Assembly: GCA_963708905.1 (NCBI GenBank)
Contig: CAVPUV010000028.1
Span: 1-64,000, forward strand
Direction of reading: 5' to 3'
Length of the DNA: 64,000 nucleotides
Origin: SHZL01 sp963708905
GTDB taxonomy: Bacteria > Pseudomonadota > Gammaproteobacteria > Xanthomonadales > SZUA-36
Each line of letters begins with the position of its first letter. Within the stretch, counting starts at the first letter, position 1. Both the position numbers and the translations under genes were made by a program. Below, piece by piece: positions 50,447-58,778 of this stretch. The notes beneath the pieces were generated by a model. The model searched no databases, was not told the origin of the DNA, and worked only from the letters and a program-made list of their open reading frames with translations.

Positions 50447-51796
50447 TGTGGCTGGCCGACCTGGAAGCTGCGCGCATGGCCATTCTCGGGGCTGGACGCG
50501 AAGGCCAGGCTGCCTATGCCTGGCTGCGTAAAACATTGCCGCACAAAGCGCTGACCTTATTGGTCGAATCGCCGGCCGATCCAGCGTTCCTTGGCTGCCT
50601 CAGGCCAGGCGACTGCCTGGTGCATGAAGCGTTGAACGCAGCGCGCTTGCAGTCATTTGATATGCTGATCCGGTCCCCCGGAATCAGCATTTACCGCCAA
50701 CCCTTGCGCGCCGCTCTGGATGCCGGCGTCCGCATCACCACAGCCAGTAACCTGTGGTTCGCGGCTCATCCCTCAGCCCAAACCATCTGCATCACCGGTA
50801 CCAAAGGGAAAAGCACGACATCGGCGCTGGTGGCTCACCTGCTGCAGTCGTGTGGCTGCCAGGTCCGGCTGGCCGGTAATATTGGATTACCCTTGCTGGC
50901 TTGTGACGACCAGGGCGTTGACTGGTGGGTGATCGAGCTTTCGAGTTACCAGATCGCTGATCTCGAGGCGGCGCCCACGATCGCTGTCATCCTCAATTTC
51001 TCCCCGGAACATCTGGACTGGCATGGCAGCGAGAGCGTTTACCGCCGGGACAAATTACGGCTGGCGGACCTCGCCCGGCAAGGGTACACTGATCGTGAAC
51101 GGCTCCGATGTGGAATTGGCCGGCGACCTTGCGGCAGCCGCAAATGTGACCTGGTTTAACACCGCTGCGGGCATACATGTTGTCGACCAGCGGCTATTTG
51201 ACCGCAACATTCCGCTGCCGGTCAGCATGCCGCCTGGCTTGCCCGGGCGGCATAATCTGCTCAATGCGGCAGCTGCGCTGACCGCGGTGGGCGCAGCCGG
51301 CCTGGATGTGCAGCAGGCCGCGCTCGCAGTAGCGTCTTTCAACAGTCTGCCGCATCGCTTGCAAGTCCTGGGACAGCGTCATGGCGTCACGTACATCAAC
51401 GACAGCATTGCTTCCACGCCGGTGGCAACCGTCGCCGCCCTGGAGGCTTTGCAGGACCAGTCGATCGTATTGATCCTTGGCGGCATGGATCGCGGACTCG
51501 ACTGGTCGCGCTATGCGGCGGCTTTTGCGCATGCGCCACTCAGAGTCGTCATTGGACTACCGGCCAGCGGACCGAGTATTATCGCGACCTTGCTCCAGGC
51601 AGGTGTTTCACCCGCGAGGGGTTTTCACGAGGTGCCTGATTTGCCAACGGCTGTGTTGCTGGCCCGGGAACTGGCGGCTGCGGGTGATACAGTGCTGCTT
51701 TCCCCCGGTGCTCCCAGCTTTCCACAATTCATCGATTTCCGCGATCGCGGTCAGTCTTTTGCGCTACTCTGCGGCTTTGCAGAAATTGTTGAATAA
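50446..51796 (+). CDS. murD2: UDP-MurNAc-L-alanine--L-glutamate ligase MurD2, frameshifted
   Basis: The first frame (50446-51159) contains a Rossmann start (AILGAGREGQAAYAW), the Mur ligase P-loop ITGTKGKSTTSALVAH, LAGNIGLPLL, ELSSYQIADLE and FSPEHLDWHG. The second frame continues from about 51086 with GTLIVNGSDVELAG, LPGRHNLLNAAAALTAV, HRLQVLGQRHGVTYINDSIA and LILGGMDRGLDW. Removing one base in the GGGTAC stretch near 51085 joins them into about 450 residues. MurD2 adds L-Glu to UDP-MurNAc-L-Ala, giving the substrate of MurL. As the only Mur ligase here and half of a paired route, it should be needed for growth, so a sequence error is more likely than a dead gene. Confidence 0.8.
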
Positions 51797-51845
51797 CTGG
51801 CGTATGAACAGCGATTCCAAACAGGATTTACGAAGAAGATAAAAT

Positions 51846-51920
51846 GAGGCCGCGGGTCAGGGGGTGAGGAGTGCAGATATCGCCCTGTCAGGTATGAGGG
51901 AGAGACCATCCCGCGGCCTC
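51846..51920 (+). other. Large stem-loop upstream of cyclophilin gene
   Basis: GAGGCCGCGGG (51846-51856) and CCCGCGGCCTC (51910-51920) are perfect complements enclosing 53 bases, which contain smaller pairings. The 3' arm ends about 50 bases before the cyclophilin start. It could be a structured leader, an RNA element or the terminator of the murL-murD2 operon, but there is no T-run. Confidence 0.55.
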
Positions 51921-51970
51921 GTTCAAATAGACCCGGCTCAGCCGAAAAAAGTTTCAAGGAGAGTTAAAAA

Positions 51971-52486
51971 GTGAATAAATCAGTTTATACGGTCGGCGCG
52001 GTGATGCGCACCAGCAAGGGTGAGATCAAACTGCGCCTGTTTGCAGATATCGCGCCTGTAACGGTGGCAAATTTTGTCAATCTGGCGAACCAGGGTTACT
52101 ACGATAACCTTACGTTTCATCGTGTTATACCCGATTTCATGATCCAGGGCGGCTGTCCGCAAGGCAGCGGCACGGGTGGGCCCGGCTATCGATTCGAGGA
52201 CGAATGTTCGCCTTCGCTGCTGCATGATGCTCCGGGAAGGCTGTCTATGGCGAATGCAGGCCCGGGCACCAATGGCAGCCAGTTTTTTATCACCCATGTC
52301 AAAACCCCATGGCTGGATGGCCGCCACACGGTATTCGGCGCCATAGTGGACAGTGATGACCAGGCGGTTGTCGATGCCATCGTGGTGGGCGACACCATAT
52401 CCGGAATTGAGGTCAGCGGTGCGGACGAGCTATTGAGCAGTCAGGCGCAGCGAGTCTCGGAATGGAACGCCGTCCTGATGGGGTGA
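51971..52486 (+). CDS. Cyclophilin-type peptidyl-prolyl isomerase
   Basis: GTG start at 51971 with AAGGAGA about nine bases upstream; 171 residues. The cyclophilin core is complete: VANFVNLANQGYYDNLTFHR, VIPDFMIQGGCPQGSGTGGP, RLSMANAGPGTNGSQFFITH and LDGRHTVFG. The catalytic Arg (in TFHRV), Phe/Met (FMIQGG) and Gln-Phe (SQFFI) are present. There is no signal peptide, so it acts in the cytoplasm like PpiB. It catalyses cis-trans isomerisation at proline. It converges with ispB, six bases between stops. Confidence 0.92.
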   Translation: MNKSVYTVGAVMRTSKGEIKLRLFADIAPVTVANFVNLANQGYYDNLTFHRVIPDFMIQGGCPQGSGTGGPGYRFEDECSPSLLHDAPGRLSMANAGPGTNGSQFFITHVKTPWLDGRHTVFGAIVDSDDQAVVDAIVVGDTISGIEVSGADELLSSQAQRVSEWNAVLMG

Positions 52487-52492
52487 TGCGGG

Positions 52493-53518
52493 CTAGTGAT
52501 GGCGCTCTACACTGTAATGCGCAAGCGCCAGCATGGCGCTTTTCCAACGCGATTCCGCAATAACATCCAGGGCCGACAAGGCCGCATGGGCGCGTGCCTG
52601 GGCCTTGTCTATTGAAGCCTGCAGGGCGCCGCTGTCACGAATCAAATGTACGATCTTATCCAGTTGGGCAATATCTCCTTGTCGAATCGCATCATCCACC
52701 AGTTTGTGGTGATCGCTGTGCACCAGGCTGCGGCAAAGGATCAGCGGCAAGGTCGGTTTGCCTTCGGCCAGGTCGTCACCCGCGTTCTTTCCCAGCGTAA
52801 CGGCGTCTGAAGTGTAGTCCAGCACGTCGTCAGTCACCTGGAATGCAGCACCGAGCTCACGGCCAAAAGTCGCCATGGCGTTTTCAAGGTCTTCCCGCCC
52901 GGCCAGTACTGCGCCCAGCTGGCAGGCGGCTTCAAACAACTTGGCGGTTTTCTTTTCGATAACGCTGAAATAGCGTGTTTCGTTGACTTCGGGATCGTGT
53001 ATGTTCAGCAGTTGCTCCACCTCGCCCTCGGCGATCATGTTGGTGGCATTGGACAGCACCTCCATTACGCGCATGGAGTCAATTTTGACCATCATCTGGA
53101 AGGCGCGTGAGTAGAGAAAGTCTCCCACCAGTACGCTCGCGGCATTACCCCATATCGCGTGGGCGGACTCCTTTCCACGGCGCAGATCCGATTCATCGAC
53201 CACATCGTCATGCAAAAGGGTGGCGGTGTGGATGAATTCAATGACAGCGGCCAGGATAATCGGGTGCCGGTCCCCAATCCGCGGTTCTGTGTAACCACAG
53301 GCGCGGGCGGCAAGCGTGACCAGCATGGGTCGCAGGCGTTTGCCGCCGGAACCGATGATGTATTCAGCGATTTGCCGGATCAATACGACTTCCGAATCCA
53401 GACTGTCGCGGATGAGTGCATCCACTGCCGCCATGTCGGCCGCACAAAGATCAAATACGATCTGGATGTCGACCGGCTCCTCGCTAACCGGGGCGTGATG
53501 GGCTTGTGCCTGTTCCAT
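52493..53518 (-). CDS. ispB: Octaprenyl diphosphate synthase (polyprenyl synthetase)
   Basis: A 341-residue all-helical prenyltransferase. The two Asp-rich motifs are visible: LLHDDVVDESDLRRG (first) and FQVTDDVLDYTSD (second). GSGGKRLRPMLVTLAARACG holds the basic diphosphate-binding residues. The length and the small residues before the first Asp motif fit a long-chain trans-synthase that extends farnesyl diphosphate with IPP to the ubiquinone side chain. The N-terminal 20 residues (MEQAQAHHAPVSEEP) are a non-conserved extension. It diverges from the MFS gene. Confidence 0.9.
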   Translation of the reverse strand: MEQAQAHHAPVSEEPVDIQIVFDLCAADMAAVDALIRDSLDSEVVLIRQIAEYIIGSGGKRLRPMLVTLAARACGYTEPRIGDRHPIILAAVIEFIHTATLLHDDVVDESDLRRGKESAHAIWGNAASVLVGDFLYSRAFQMMVKIDSMRVMEVLSNATNMIAEGEVEQLLNIHDPEVNETRYFSVIEKKTAKLFEAACQLGAVLAGREDLENAMATFGRELGAAFQVTDDVLDYTSDAVTLGKNAGDDLAEGKPTLPLILCRSLVHSDHHKLVDDAIRQGDIAQLDKIVHLIRDSGALQASIDKAQARAHAALSALDVIAESRWKSAMLALAHYSVERHH

Positions 53519-53648
53519 ATTTTTCCCGTTGCTGCATCCAAAGCATTATAGGCTGTGCCGGATGCAACACAAAGACACTGATATCAACAGCTGGGAGCAG
53601 GGAAGCGAGACTCGTATATAATGTCCGATTTTGCTACGGAGCGTAGCT

Positions 53649-54824
53649 GTGCAGATTGATCCTTCGCGGTCCGGAGAACTCAGATTAGCTTTTACCTTGT
53701 CGGGCGTGATTGCACTGCGCATGCTCGGTCTGTTCCTGATTTTGCCCGTGTTCATGGTGCTGGCACACGAAATTCCCGGTTTTACTCCGCAACTCGGCGG
53801 CCTGGCGGTCGGTGTTTATGGGCTCACTCAAGCCCTGCTGCAGCAGCCTTTTGGTTGGCTTTCCGATCGCTGGGGCCGCCGCCCGGTTTTACTTCTTGGG
53901 CTTACCCTGTTCGCAGCAGGTGGAGTGCTGGCAGCCGGCGCGGATACAATGGCAGGGCTCGTTGCAGGTCGTGCGCTGCAGGGTTGTGGCGCCATTGCCG
54001 GAGTCGCCATGGCGTTTGCAGCCGATCTCACCCGTCCGGAAAAGCGCCCACTCACCATGGCGATTATCGGTATGGGCATCGGTGGCGCCTTCCTGTTGTC
54101 CATGGTCGCCTCGGTACCATTGGCCAACCTTCTCGGTTTGCATGGCTTGTTGGGACTGACCGCGCTCCTGGGCCTGTTCGGCATGTTGCTGGTACTGACC
54201 ACACCACGTTCGAAGGTCATGCCGGTGTTGCGGGAATCCACCGTTGTCGAGTCCATGCGGCCGGTCTGGTTGCTGGCACTCAGTGTGTTCCTGCTGCATT
54301 CGGTCATGACCTTGTTATTCGTCGTCCTCCCCGGTTTGCTCGTCCACAGGCATGGATTTGCCTTGGCGAATCACTGGAAACTCTATCTTCCTACGATGAT
54401 TGCGTCGGTGCTGCTGATGTTGCCGCTGCTCCGCTGGATGGGTGTGCGCAAAACTGAACACGCGATCCTGCCCTGGGCATTTGGCCTGCTGGGAATCGCT
54501 CTGATTTTATTGTCCCAGGGTTTTTCCATGGCTTGGATAGCCGTGCTGGTAGTGGCTTATTTCCTTGGTTTCAATTTGCTCGAAGCAGCGATGCCGGCGC
54601 TGGTGGCGCGAGTCACTGGCGGCGGGGGCAGGGGGCGGAAAATGGGCCTTTACAGTACCTTCCAGTTTCTCGGTGCGTTTGTAGGTGGCGCGGGGGGAGG
54701 TATCCTGCTGGCTACATTTGGCGGCGCAGTGGCGCTGGCTGTGGCCGGTAGCATCTGCCTGGTCTGGGGTCTGGCGTTGGGGCGCGTTACAAAGCGTTTT
54801 TTTCTGACAAGCCGGCGAGACTGA
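53649..54824 (+). CDS. MFS transporter
   Basis: I choose the GTG at 53649 with GGAG nine bases upstream; TTG 53631 is the outermost start. A TATAAT hexamer at 53617-53622 lies a suitable distance ahead. The protein has about 391 residues and twelve hydrophobic segments. GWLSDRWGRRPVLLLGL is the MFS loop 2-3 signature, and LQGCGAIAGVAMAFAADLTR suits a drug-efflux-like group (YajR-like). The central loop (RSKVMPVLRESTVVESMRP) separates the two six-helix halves. It probably exports small molecules with proton antiport. The substrate is unknown. SSB follows in the same direction. Confidence 0.8.
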   Translation: MQIDPSRSGELRLAFTLSGVIALRMLGLFLILPVFMVLAHEIPGFTPQLGGLAVGVYGLTQALLQQPFGWLSDRWGRRPVLLLGLTLFAAGGVLAAGADTMAGLVAGRALQGCGAIAGVAMAFAADLTRPEKRPLTMAIIGMGIGGAFLLSMVASVPLANLLGLHGLLGLTALLGLFGMLLVLTTPRSKVMPVLRESTVVESMRPVWLLALSVFLLHSVMTLLFVVLPGLLVHRHGFALANHWKLYLPTMIASVLLMLPLLRWMGVRKTEHAILPWAFGLLGIALILLSQGFSMAWIAVLVVAYFLGFNLLEAAMPALVARVTGGGGRGRKMGLYSTFQFLGAFVGGAGGGILLATFGGAVALAVAGSICLVWGLALGRVTKRFFLTSRRD

Positions 54825-54867
54825 CTGTGCTAAACTTCCCGCTCTGATTTACTGTGGAGATGCCTTG

Positions 54868-55326
54868 ATGGCACGTGGTATCAATAAAGTTATCCTCGTT
54901 GGAAACCTGGGAGCAGATCCGGAAACGCGTTATACCGCCAGCGGTTCGGCCATTACCAACATTCGCATTGCGACTACCGAAGCCTGGAAGGACAAGACCA
55001 GCGGCGAACAGCAGGAACGCACTGAATGGCACCGCGTGGTCTTTTTCAATCGTCTGGCTGAAATCGCCGGAGAATACCTGCGTAAAGGCAGCCAGGTGTA
55101 TGTCGAAGGGACGCTGAGAACGCGCAAATGGCAGGACCAGGGCGGTCAGGATCGCTATACCACTGAAGTGGTGGCAAACGAGATGCAGATGCTGGGCGGC
55201 CGTGGTGGAGATAACCCTGATCGCACATCGCAAGGCGGCGGGTTTCGTGACAGTCAACGTTCCGCCCAACAGGTTGCTGATGCACCCGCAGATGACGGTT
55301 TCGCGGAAGACGATATCCCGTTCTGA
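54868..55326 (+). CDS. ssb: Single-stranded DNA-binding protein
   Basis: ATG at 54868 preceded by GGAG; 152 residues. The OB-fold reads MARGINKVILVGNLGADPET, IRIATTEAWKD, EWHRVVFFNRLAEIAGEYLR and GSQVYVEGTLRTRKWQDQGG. A Gly/Gln/Asp-rich linker follows, and the acidic tip ends DDIPF, the conserved C-terminal peptide that recruits replication and repair proteins. All expected parts of a bacterial SSB are intact. It coats single-stranded DNA as a tetramer. The rmlB gene follows 10 bases later. Confidence 0.95.
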   Translation: MARGINKVILVGNLGADPETRYTASGSAITNIRIATTEAWKDKTSGEQQERTEWHRVVFFNRLAEIAGEYLRKGSQVYVEGTLRTRKWQDQGGQDRYTTEVVANEMQMLGGRGGDNPDRTSQGGGFRDSQRSAQQVADAPADDGFAEDDIPF

Positions 55327-55336
55327 GTCCTGAGAA

Positions 55337-56404
55337 ATGAGAACTTTGCTGGTCACCGGCGGCGCTGGCTTCATCGGTGGCAATTATGTCTTGCGCAGCC
55401 TGTCGCAGGATACTGCGCTGCGCATCATCAATCTGGATCTGCTGACTTACGCCGGAAACCTGGATACCCTGGTTTCGCTGGCGCATGATCCCCGTCATGT
55501 GTTGGTGCAGGGTGACATCGCCAACTCTCAGTTGGTCGCTCGCCTGCTGCTTGAGTATGCGCCTGACGCCATCGTTAATTTTGCCGCTGAAAGTCACGTC
55601 GACCGTTCCATTGATGGGCCGGCGGCGTTTGTGCAAACCAATATCGTCGGTACGCTCAATCTTCTGCAATGCGCACTCGATTACTGGCGCACTTTGGCTT
55701 CCGGGCCCCGTGGCCGTTTTCGTTTCTTGCATGTGTCTACCGATGAAGTTTATGGCAGCCTGGGCGAATCCGGGGCTTTCACCGAATCGAGCCCGTACGC
55801 GCCCAATTCACCCTATGCGGCTTCCAAAGCGGGTTCGGACCACCTGGTGCGGGCCTTCCACCACACTTATGGTCTGCCGGTGCTGACCACGAACTGTTCC
55901 AATAACTACGGTCCGTATCAGTTCCCGGAAAAACTGATTCCGCTGGTGATCCTCAATGCGCTGGTGCTCAAACCTTTGCCCGTTTATGGCGATGGCCGGC
56001 AAGTACGTGACTGGTTATTCGTGCACGATCACATCGATGCCATCAATACGATCTTGTTGCGAGGTGTTTGTGGCGAGGTGTACAACATCGGGGGCTGCTG
56101 CGAACGTACCAACCTGCAGGTGGTGAATGCCATCTGTGCCGCGCTCGATAGCAAAAAGCCTCATGTTGCCTGCGCTGACAGAACACAGCTGATCGAGCAT
56201 GTTGCTGACCGGCCTGGCCACGACCGGCATTACGCGATTGACTGCACCAAGCTCAGCGCCAGTCTGGGCTGGCAACCGGCAGTCGACTTCGAACATGGTC
56301 TTGCTCAGACGGTGGACTGGTACCTGGCAAACAGTCAGTGGATAGAGCGTGTCCGCAACGGCAGCTATCAGGGCGAACGGCTCGGGCTGGCGGGCGCGGC
56401 CTGA
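55337..56404 (+). CDS. rmlB: dTDP-glucose 4,6-dehydratase RmlB
   Basis: The protein has 355 residues. The NAD-binding loop TGGAGFIGGNYVLRS (7-21), NFAAESHVDRSIDGP, STDEVYGSLG and the catalytic YAASKAGSDHLVRAFH (Y-x3-K) are intact. NNYGPYQFPEKLIPL and YGDGRQVRDWLFVHDH are further signatures of RmlB. It converts dTDP-glucose to dTDP-4-keto-6-deoxyglucose, step two of dTDP-L-rhamnose synthesis. It heads rmlBACD with short gaps or overlaps, and its product could also feed the DegT aminotransferase of the glycan island. Confidence 0.95.
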   Translation: MRTLLVTGGAGFIGGNYVLRSLSQDTALRIINLDLLTYAGNLDTLVSLAHDPRHVLVQGDIANSQLVARLLLEYAPDAIVNFAAESHVDRSIDGPAAFVQTNIVGTLNLLQCALDYWRTLASGPRGRFRFLHVSTDEVYGSLGESGAFTESSPYAPNSPYAASKAGSDHLVRAFHHTYGLPVLTTNCSNNYGPYQFPEKLIPLVILNALVLKPLPVYGDGRQVRDWLFVHDHIDAINTILLRGVCGEVYNIGGCCERTNLQVVNAICAALDSKKPHVACADRTQLIEHVADRPGHDRHYAIDCTKLSASLGWQPAVDFEHGLAQTVDWYLANSQWIERVRNGSYQGERLGLAGAA

Positions 56405-56421
56405 GCGGGGAGAACCGGGCG

Positions 56422-57306
56422 ATGTCGAGAAAAGGAATCATTCTTGCCGGCGGCAGCGGTACCCGCCTGTATCCCTTGACCCGTGTCGTCAGCAAGCAGT
56501 TACTGCCGGTCTATGACAAACCGATGATTTACTACCCACTGGCTACGCTGATGCAGGCGGATATCCGCGATATCCTGATCATCACGACACCCCATGAACA
56601 AGGCCTGTTCCAACAACTGCTGGGTGACGGCAGTGACTGGGGCATACGGCTGCAATTCGCCGTGCAAGCCAGTCCGGATGGACTTGCCCAGGCGCTGATC
56701 ATCGCCGAGCCGTTCCTCCACGGCCTTCCTTCCTGCCTGATCCTTGGCGACAACATTTTTCACGGCGGCGGACTCAGTGAGGTGCTGGAACGAGTCACCC
56801 GGATGGAACAGGGGGCAACCGTGTTTGGTTACTGGGTGCGCGATCCCGAGCGCTACGGTGTGGTTGAATTCGATCAACAGCTGAATGTGCTGAGCATCGA
56901 GGAAAAGCCCGCCAGGCCGCGATCACATTACGCGGTGACCGGACTTTATTTTTATGATGAGCGCGCCAGTGAATTTGCGCGGGGACTCAAGCCTTCCGCA
57001 CGTGGCGAATTGGAAATCACCGGCCTGAACCAGCGTTATCTGGACGACGGCAACCTGACGCTGGAACGTCTGGGCCGGGGTTATGCCTGGCTGGATACGG
57101 GTACCCACGAGTCATTGCAGCAAGCGGCCAACTTCATTGAGACCATCGAAACCAGGCAGGGACTCAAAGTCGCCTGCCCGGAAGAAATCGCCTTTATGAA
57201 GGAATGGATCGATGAAGCACAGGTCATGCGTCTTGCCGAGCCCCTGCGCAAAAGCGGTTACGGTGAATATCTGTTGCAATTGCTGGATCGGGGCCGGGAA
57301 GCATGA
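56422..57306 (+). CDS. rmlA: Glucose-1-phosphate thymidylyltransferase RmlA
   Basis: I start at the ATG at 56422 (MSRKGIILAGGSGTRLYPLT), the standard RmlA N terminus; the frame is open upstream into rmlB. The product is 294 residues. GGSGTRLYPLTRVVSKQLLP binds the nucleotide, VYDKPMIYYPL follows, and LILGDNIFHG carries the metal-binding Asp. EEKPARPRSHYAVTGLYFYD includes the sugar-binding Glu-Lys. It joins glucose-1-phosphate and dTTP, the first and usually feedback-inhibited step of the pathway. It overlaps rmlC by four bases. Confidence 0.95.
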   Translation: MSRKGIILAGGSGTRLYPLTRVVSKQLLPVYDKPMIYYPLATLMQADIRDILIITTPHEQGLFQQLLGDGSDWGIRLQFAVQASPDGLAQALIIAEPFLHGLPSCLILGDNIFHGGGLSEVLERVTRMEQGATVFGYWVRDPERYGVVEFDQQLNVLSIEEKPARPRSHYAVTGLYFYDERASEFARGLKPSARGELEITGLNQRYLDDGNLTLERLGRGYAWLDTGTHESLQQAANFIETIETRQGLKVACPEEIAFMKEWIDEAQVMRLAEPLRKSGYGEYLLQLLDRGREA

Positions 57307-57860
57307 GAACCATTGGGACCGGAATTCCCGGGCTGGTGATCGTCGAAGTGGAGGTTCATGGTGATGAAAGGGGCTATTTCAAAGAACTTTGGCGGGCATC
57401 ACGCCATGCTGAGCTGCAGTTGCCCGGCTGTTTCGTTCAGTCCAATATATCCCGCTCTGGTGCCGGTGTCGTTCGCGGCTTACATTATCAATATCCGCAA
57501 CCCCAGGGCAAACTGGTAACAGTGCTCGACGGCAGTATTTTTGATGTCGCAGTCGATCTTCGTATGGATTCACCAACGTTCCGGCAATGGGCTGGCGTGG
57601 AACTCTCCGCCAGCAATCATCGTCAGCTGTATGTGCCGGAAGGATTTGCACACGGCTTTTGTGTCCTGGGTGATGGCGCGATGATGAGTTATTTGTGCAC
57701 GGCAGAGTATGTGGCGGAATTCGACGCCACAGTGGCTTGGGATGATCCCGACATTGGCGTTGAATGGCCGCTGCAACCTTCCAGTATGTCCGCCAAGGAC
57801 CGCAGCGCGCCTCGCCTGCGAGACATCGCGCCGGAAGACCTTCCGCGCATGCCCACATGA
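57303..57860 (+). CDS. rmlC: dTDP-4-keto-6-deoxyglucose 3,5-epimerase RmlC
   Basis: A cupin-fold enzyme of 185 residues. QSNISRSGAGVVRGLHYQYP contains the catalytic His, GKLVTVLDGSIFDVAVDLR follows, and VPEGFAHGFCVLGDGAMMSY has the Tyr/His pair around the active site. It epimerises the keto sugar at C3 and C5 to the L-lyxo form. The start overlaps rmlA by four bases and the stop overlaps rmlD, so all four are likely one transcript. Confidence 0.93.
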   Translation: MRTIGTGIPGLVIVEVEVHGDERGYFKELWRASRHAELQLPGCFVQSNISRSGAGVVRGLHYQYPQPQGKLVTVLDGSIFDVAVDLRMDSPTFRQWAGVELSASNHRQLYVPEGFAHGFCVLGDGAMMSYLCTAEYVAEFDATVAWDDPDIGVEWPLQPSSMSAKDRSAPRLRDIAPEDLPRMPT

Positions 57861-58762
57861 ACATTCTGCTGGCCGGCGGGTCCGGCCAACTGGGCCAGGA
57901 GTTGTTGCTCCGCCTGACCACGTTGGGACAGGTTACGTCGGTCGACCGGGCGCCAGGCGCAGCCGGTTCCTTTGAGATGGATCTTTCCGACTTGAGGCAG
58001 GTGGAGGATCTGCTACACCAGCTGCGGCCGGAAATTGTGATCAATGCCGCCGCTTATACTGCTGTGGACCAGGCCGAAAATGAAGCTCGTACCGCTTTCC
58101 GTTTGAACGCGGAATTGCCCGCTTGCCTGGCGCGCTGGTGCAAACGAAATGACCGCTTTCTGCTGCATTATTCTACCGACTATGTGTTCAATGGAGAATC
58201 ACATCACCCGTATCTTGAAGACGATGCGCCAGGGCCGCTGGGCGTTTACGGTGAGACCAAACTGGCCGGTGAATGGGCGCTGGGCGCCAGTCATTGCCGC
58301 CATGTCATTTTGCGCACGTCGTGGGTTTATTCCACCCACGGTAACAACTTTGTATTGAGCATGCTGCGCCTTGCCCGTCAGCGTTCCGAGCTGAACATTG
58401 TCAGCGATCAGACCGGCTGCCCGACCTGGGCACGAAATCTGGCGAGCGCTTCGATTACCGTGCTGCAACGGTTAATCGATCGAGCTGAGGACATTTCTCG
58501 TCAGAGAATTTTTCATTTCTGCGACGGCAGTGCAGTCACCTGGTATGATTTTGCCCGGTTGATTTTTGAACAGGCGGCTGAACTGAATCTTCTGCATGAA
58601 ATTCCACGGCTGCAGTCCATCCGATCGACGGAATATCCTCAAATCGCCAGGCGCCCTCAGTATTCGGTGCTGGGTACCGCATTGATCCGGCAGACTTTCG
58701 GCGTCCAGCCGCCAGACCTGCGAGCTTCTCTGCGCGCTTGTCTGCAGGAACTCGTAGTATGA
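57857..58762 (+). CDS. rmlD: dTDP-4-dehydrorhamnose reductase RmlD
   Basis: The ATG at 57857 overlaps the rmlC stop (ATGA); 301 residues. NILLAGGSGQLGQELLLRL is the nucleotide-binding start, INAAAYTAVDQAENE is the RmlD signature, and YGETKLAGEWAL is the catalytic Y-x3-K. STDYVFNGESHHPYLEDD precedes it. It reduces the keto sugar with NADPH to dTDP-L-rhamnose, the last step, giving the rhamnose donor for O-antigen or other surface glycans. Confidence 0.94.
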   Translation: MNILLAGGSGQLGQELLLRLTTLGQVTSVDRAPGAAGSFEMDLSDLRQVEDLLHQLRPEIVINAAAYTAVDQAENEARTAFRLNAELPACLARWCKRNDRFLLHYSTDYVFNGESHHPYLEDDAPGPLGVYGETKLAGEWALGASHCRHVILRTSWVYSTHGNNFVLSMLRLARQRSELNIVSDQTGCPTWARNLASASITVLQRLIDRAEDISRQRIFHFCDGSAVTWYDFARLIFEQAAELNLLHEIPRLQSIRSTEYPQIARRPQYSVLGTALIRQTFGVQPPDLRASLRACLQELVV

Positions 58763-58778
58763 AAACAGGCTTGTTCTC

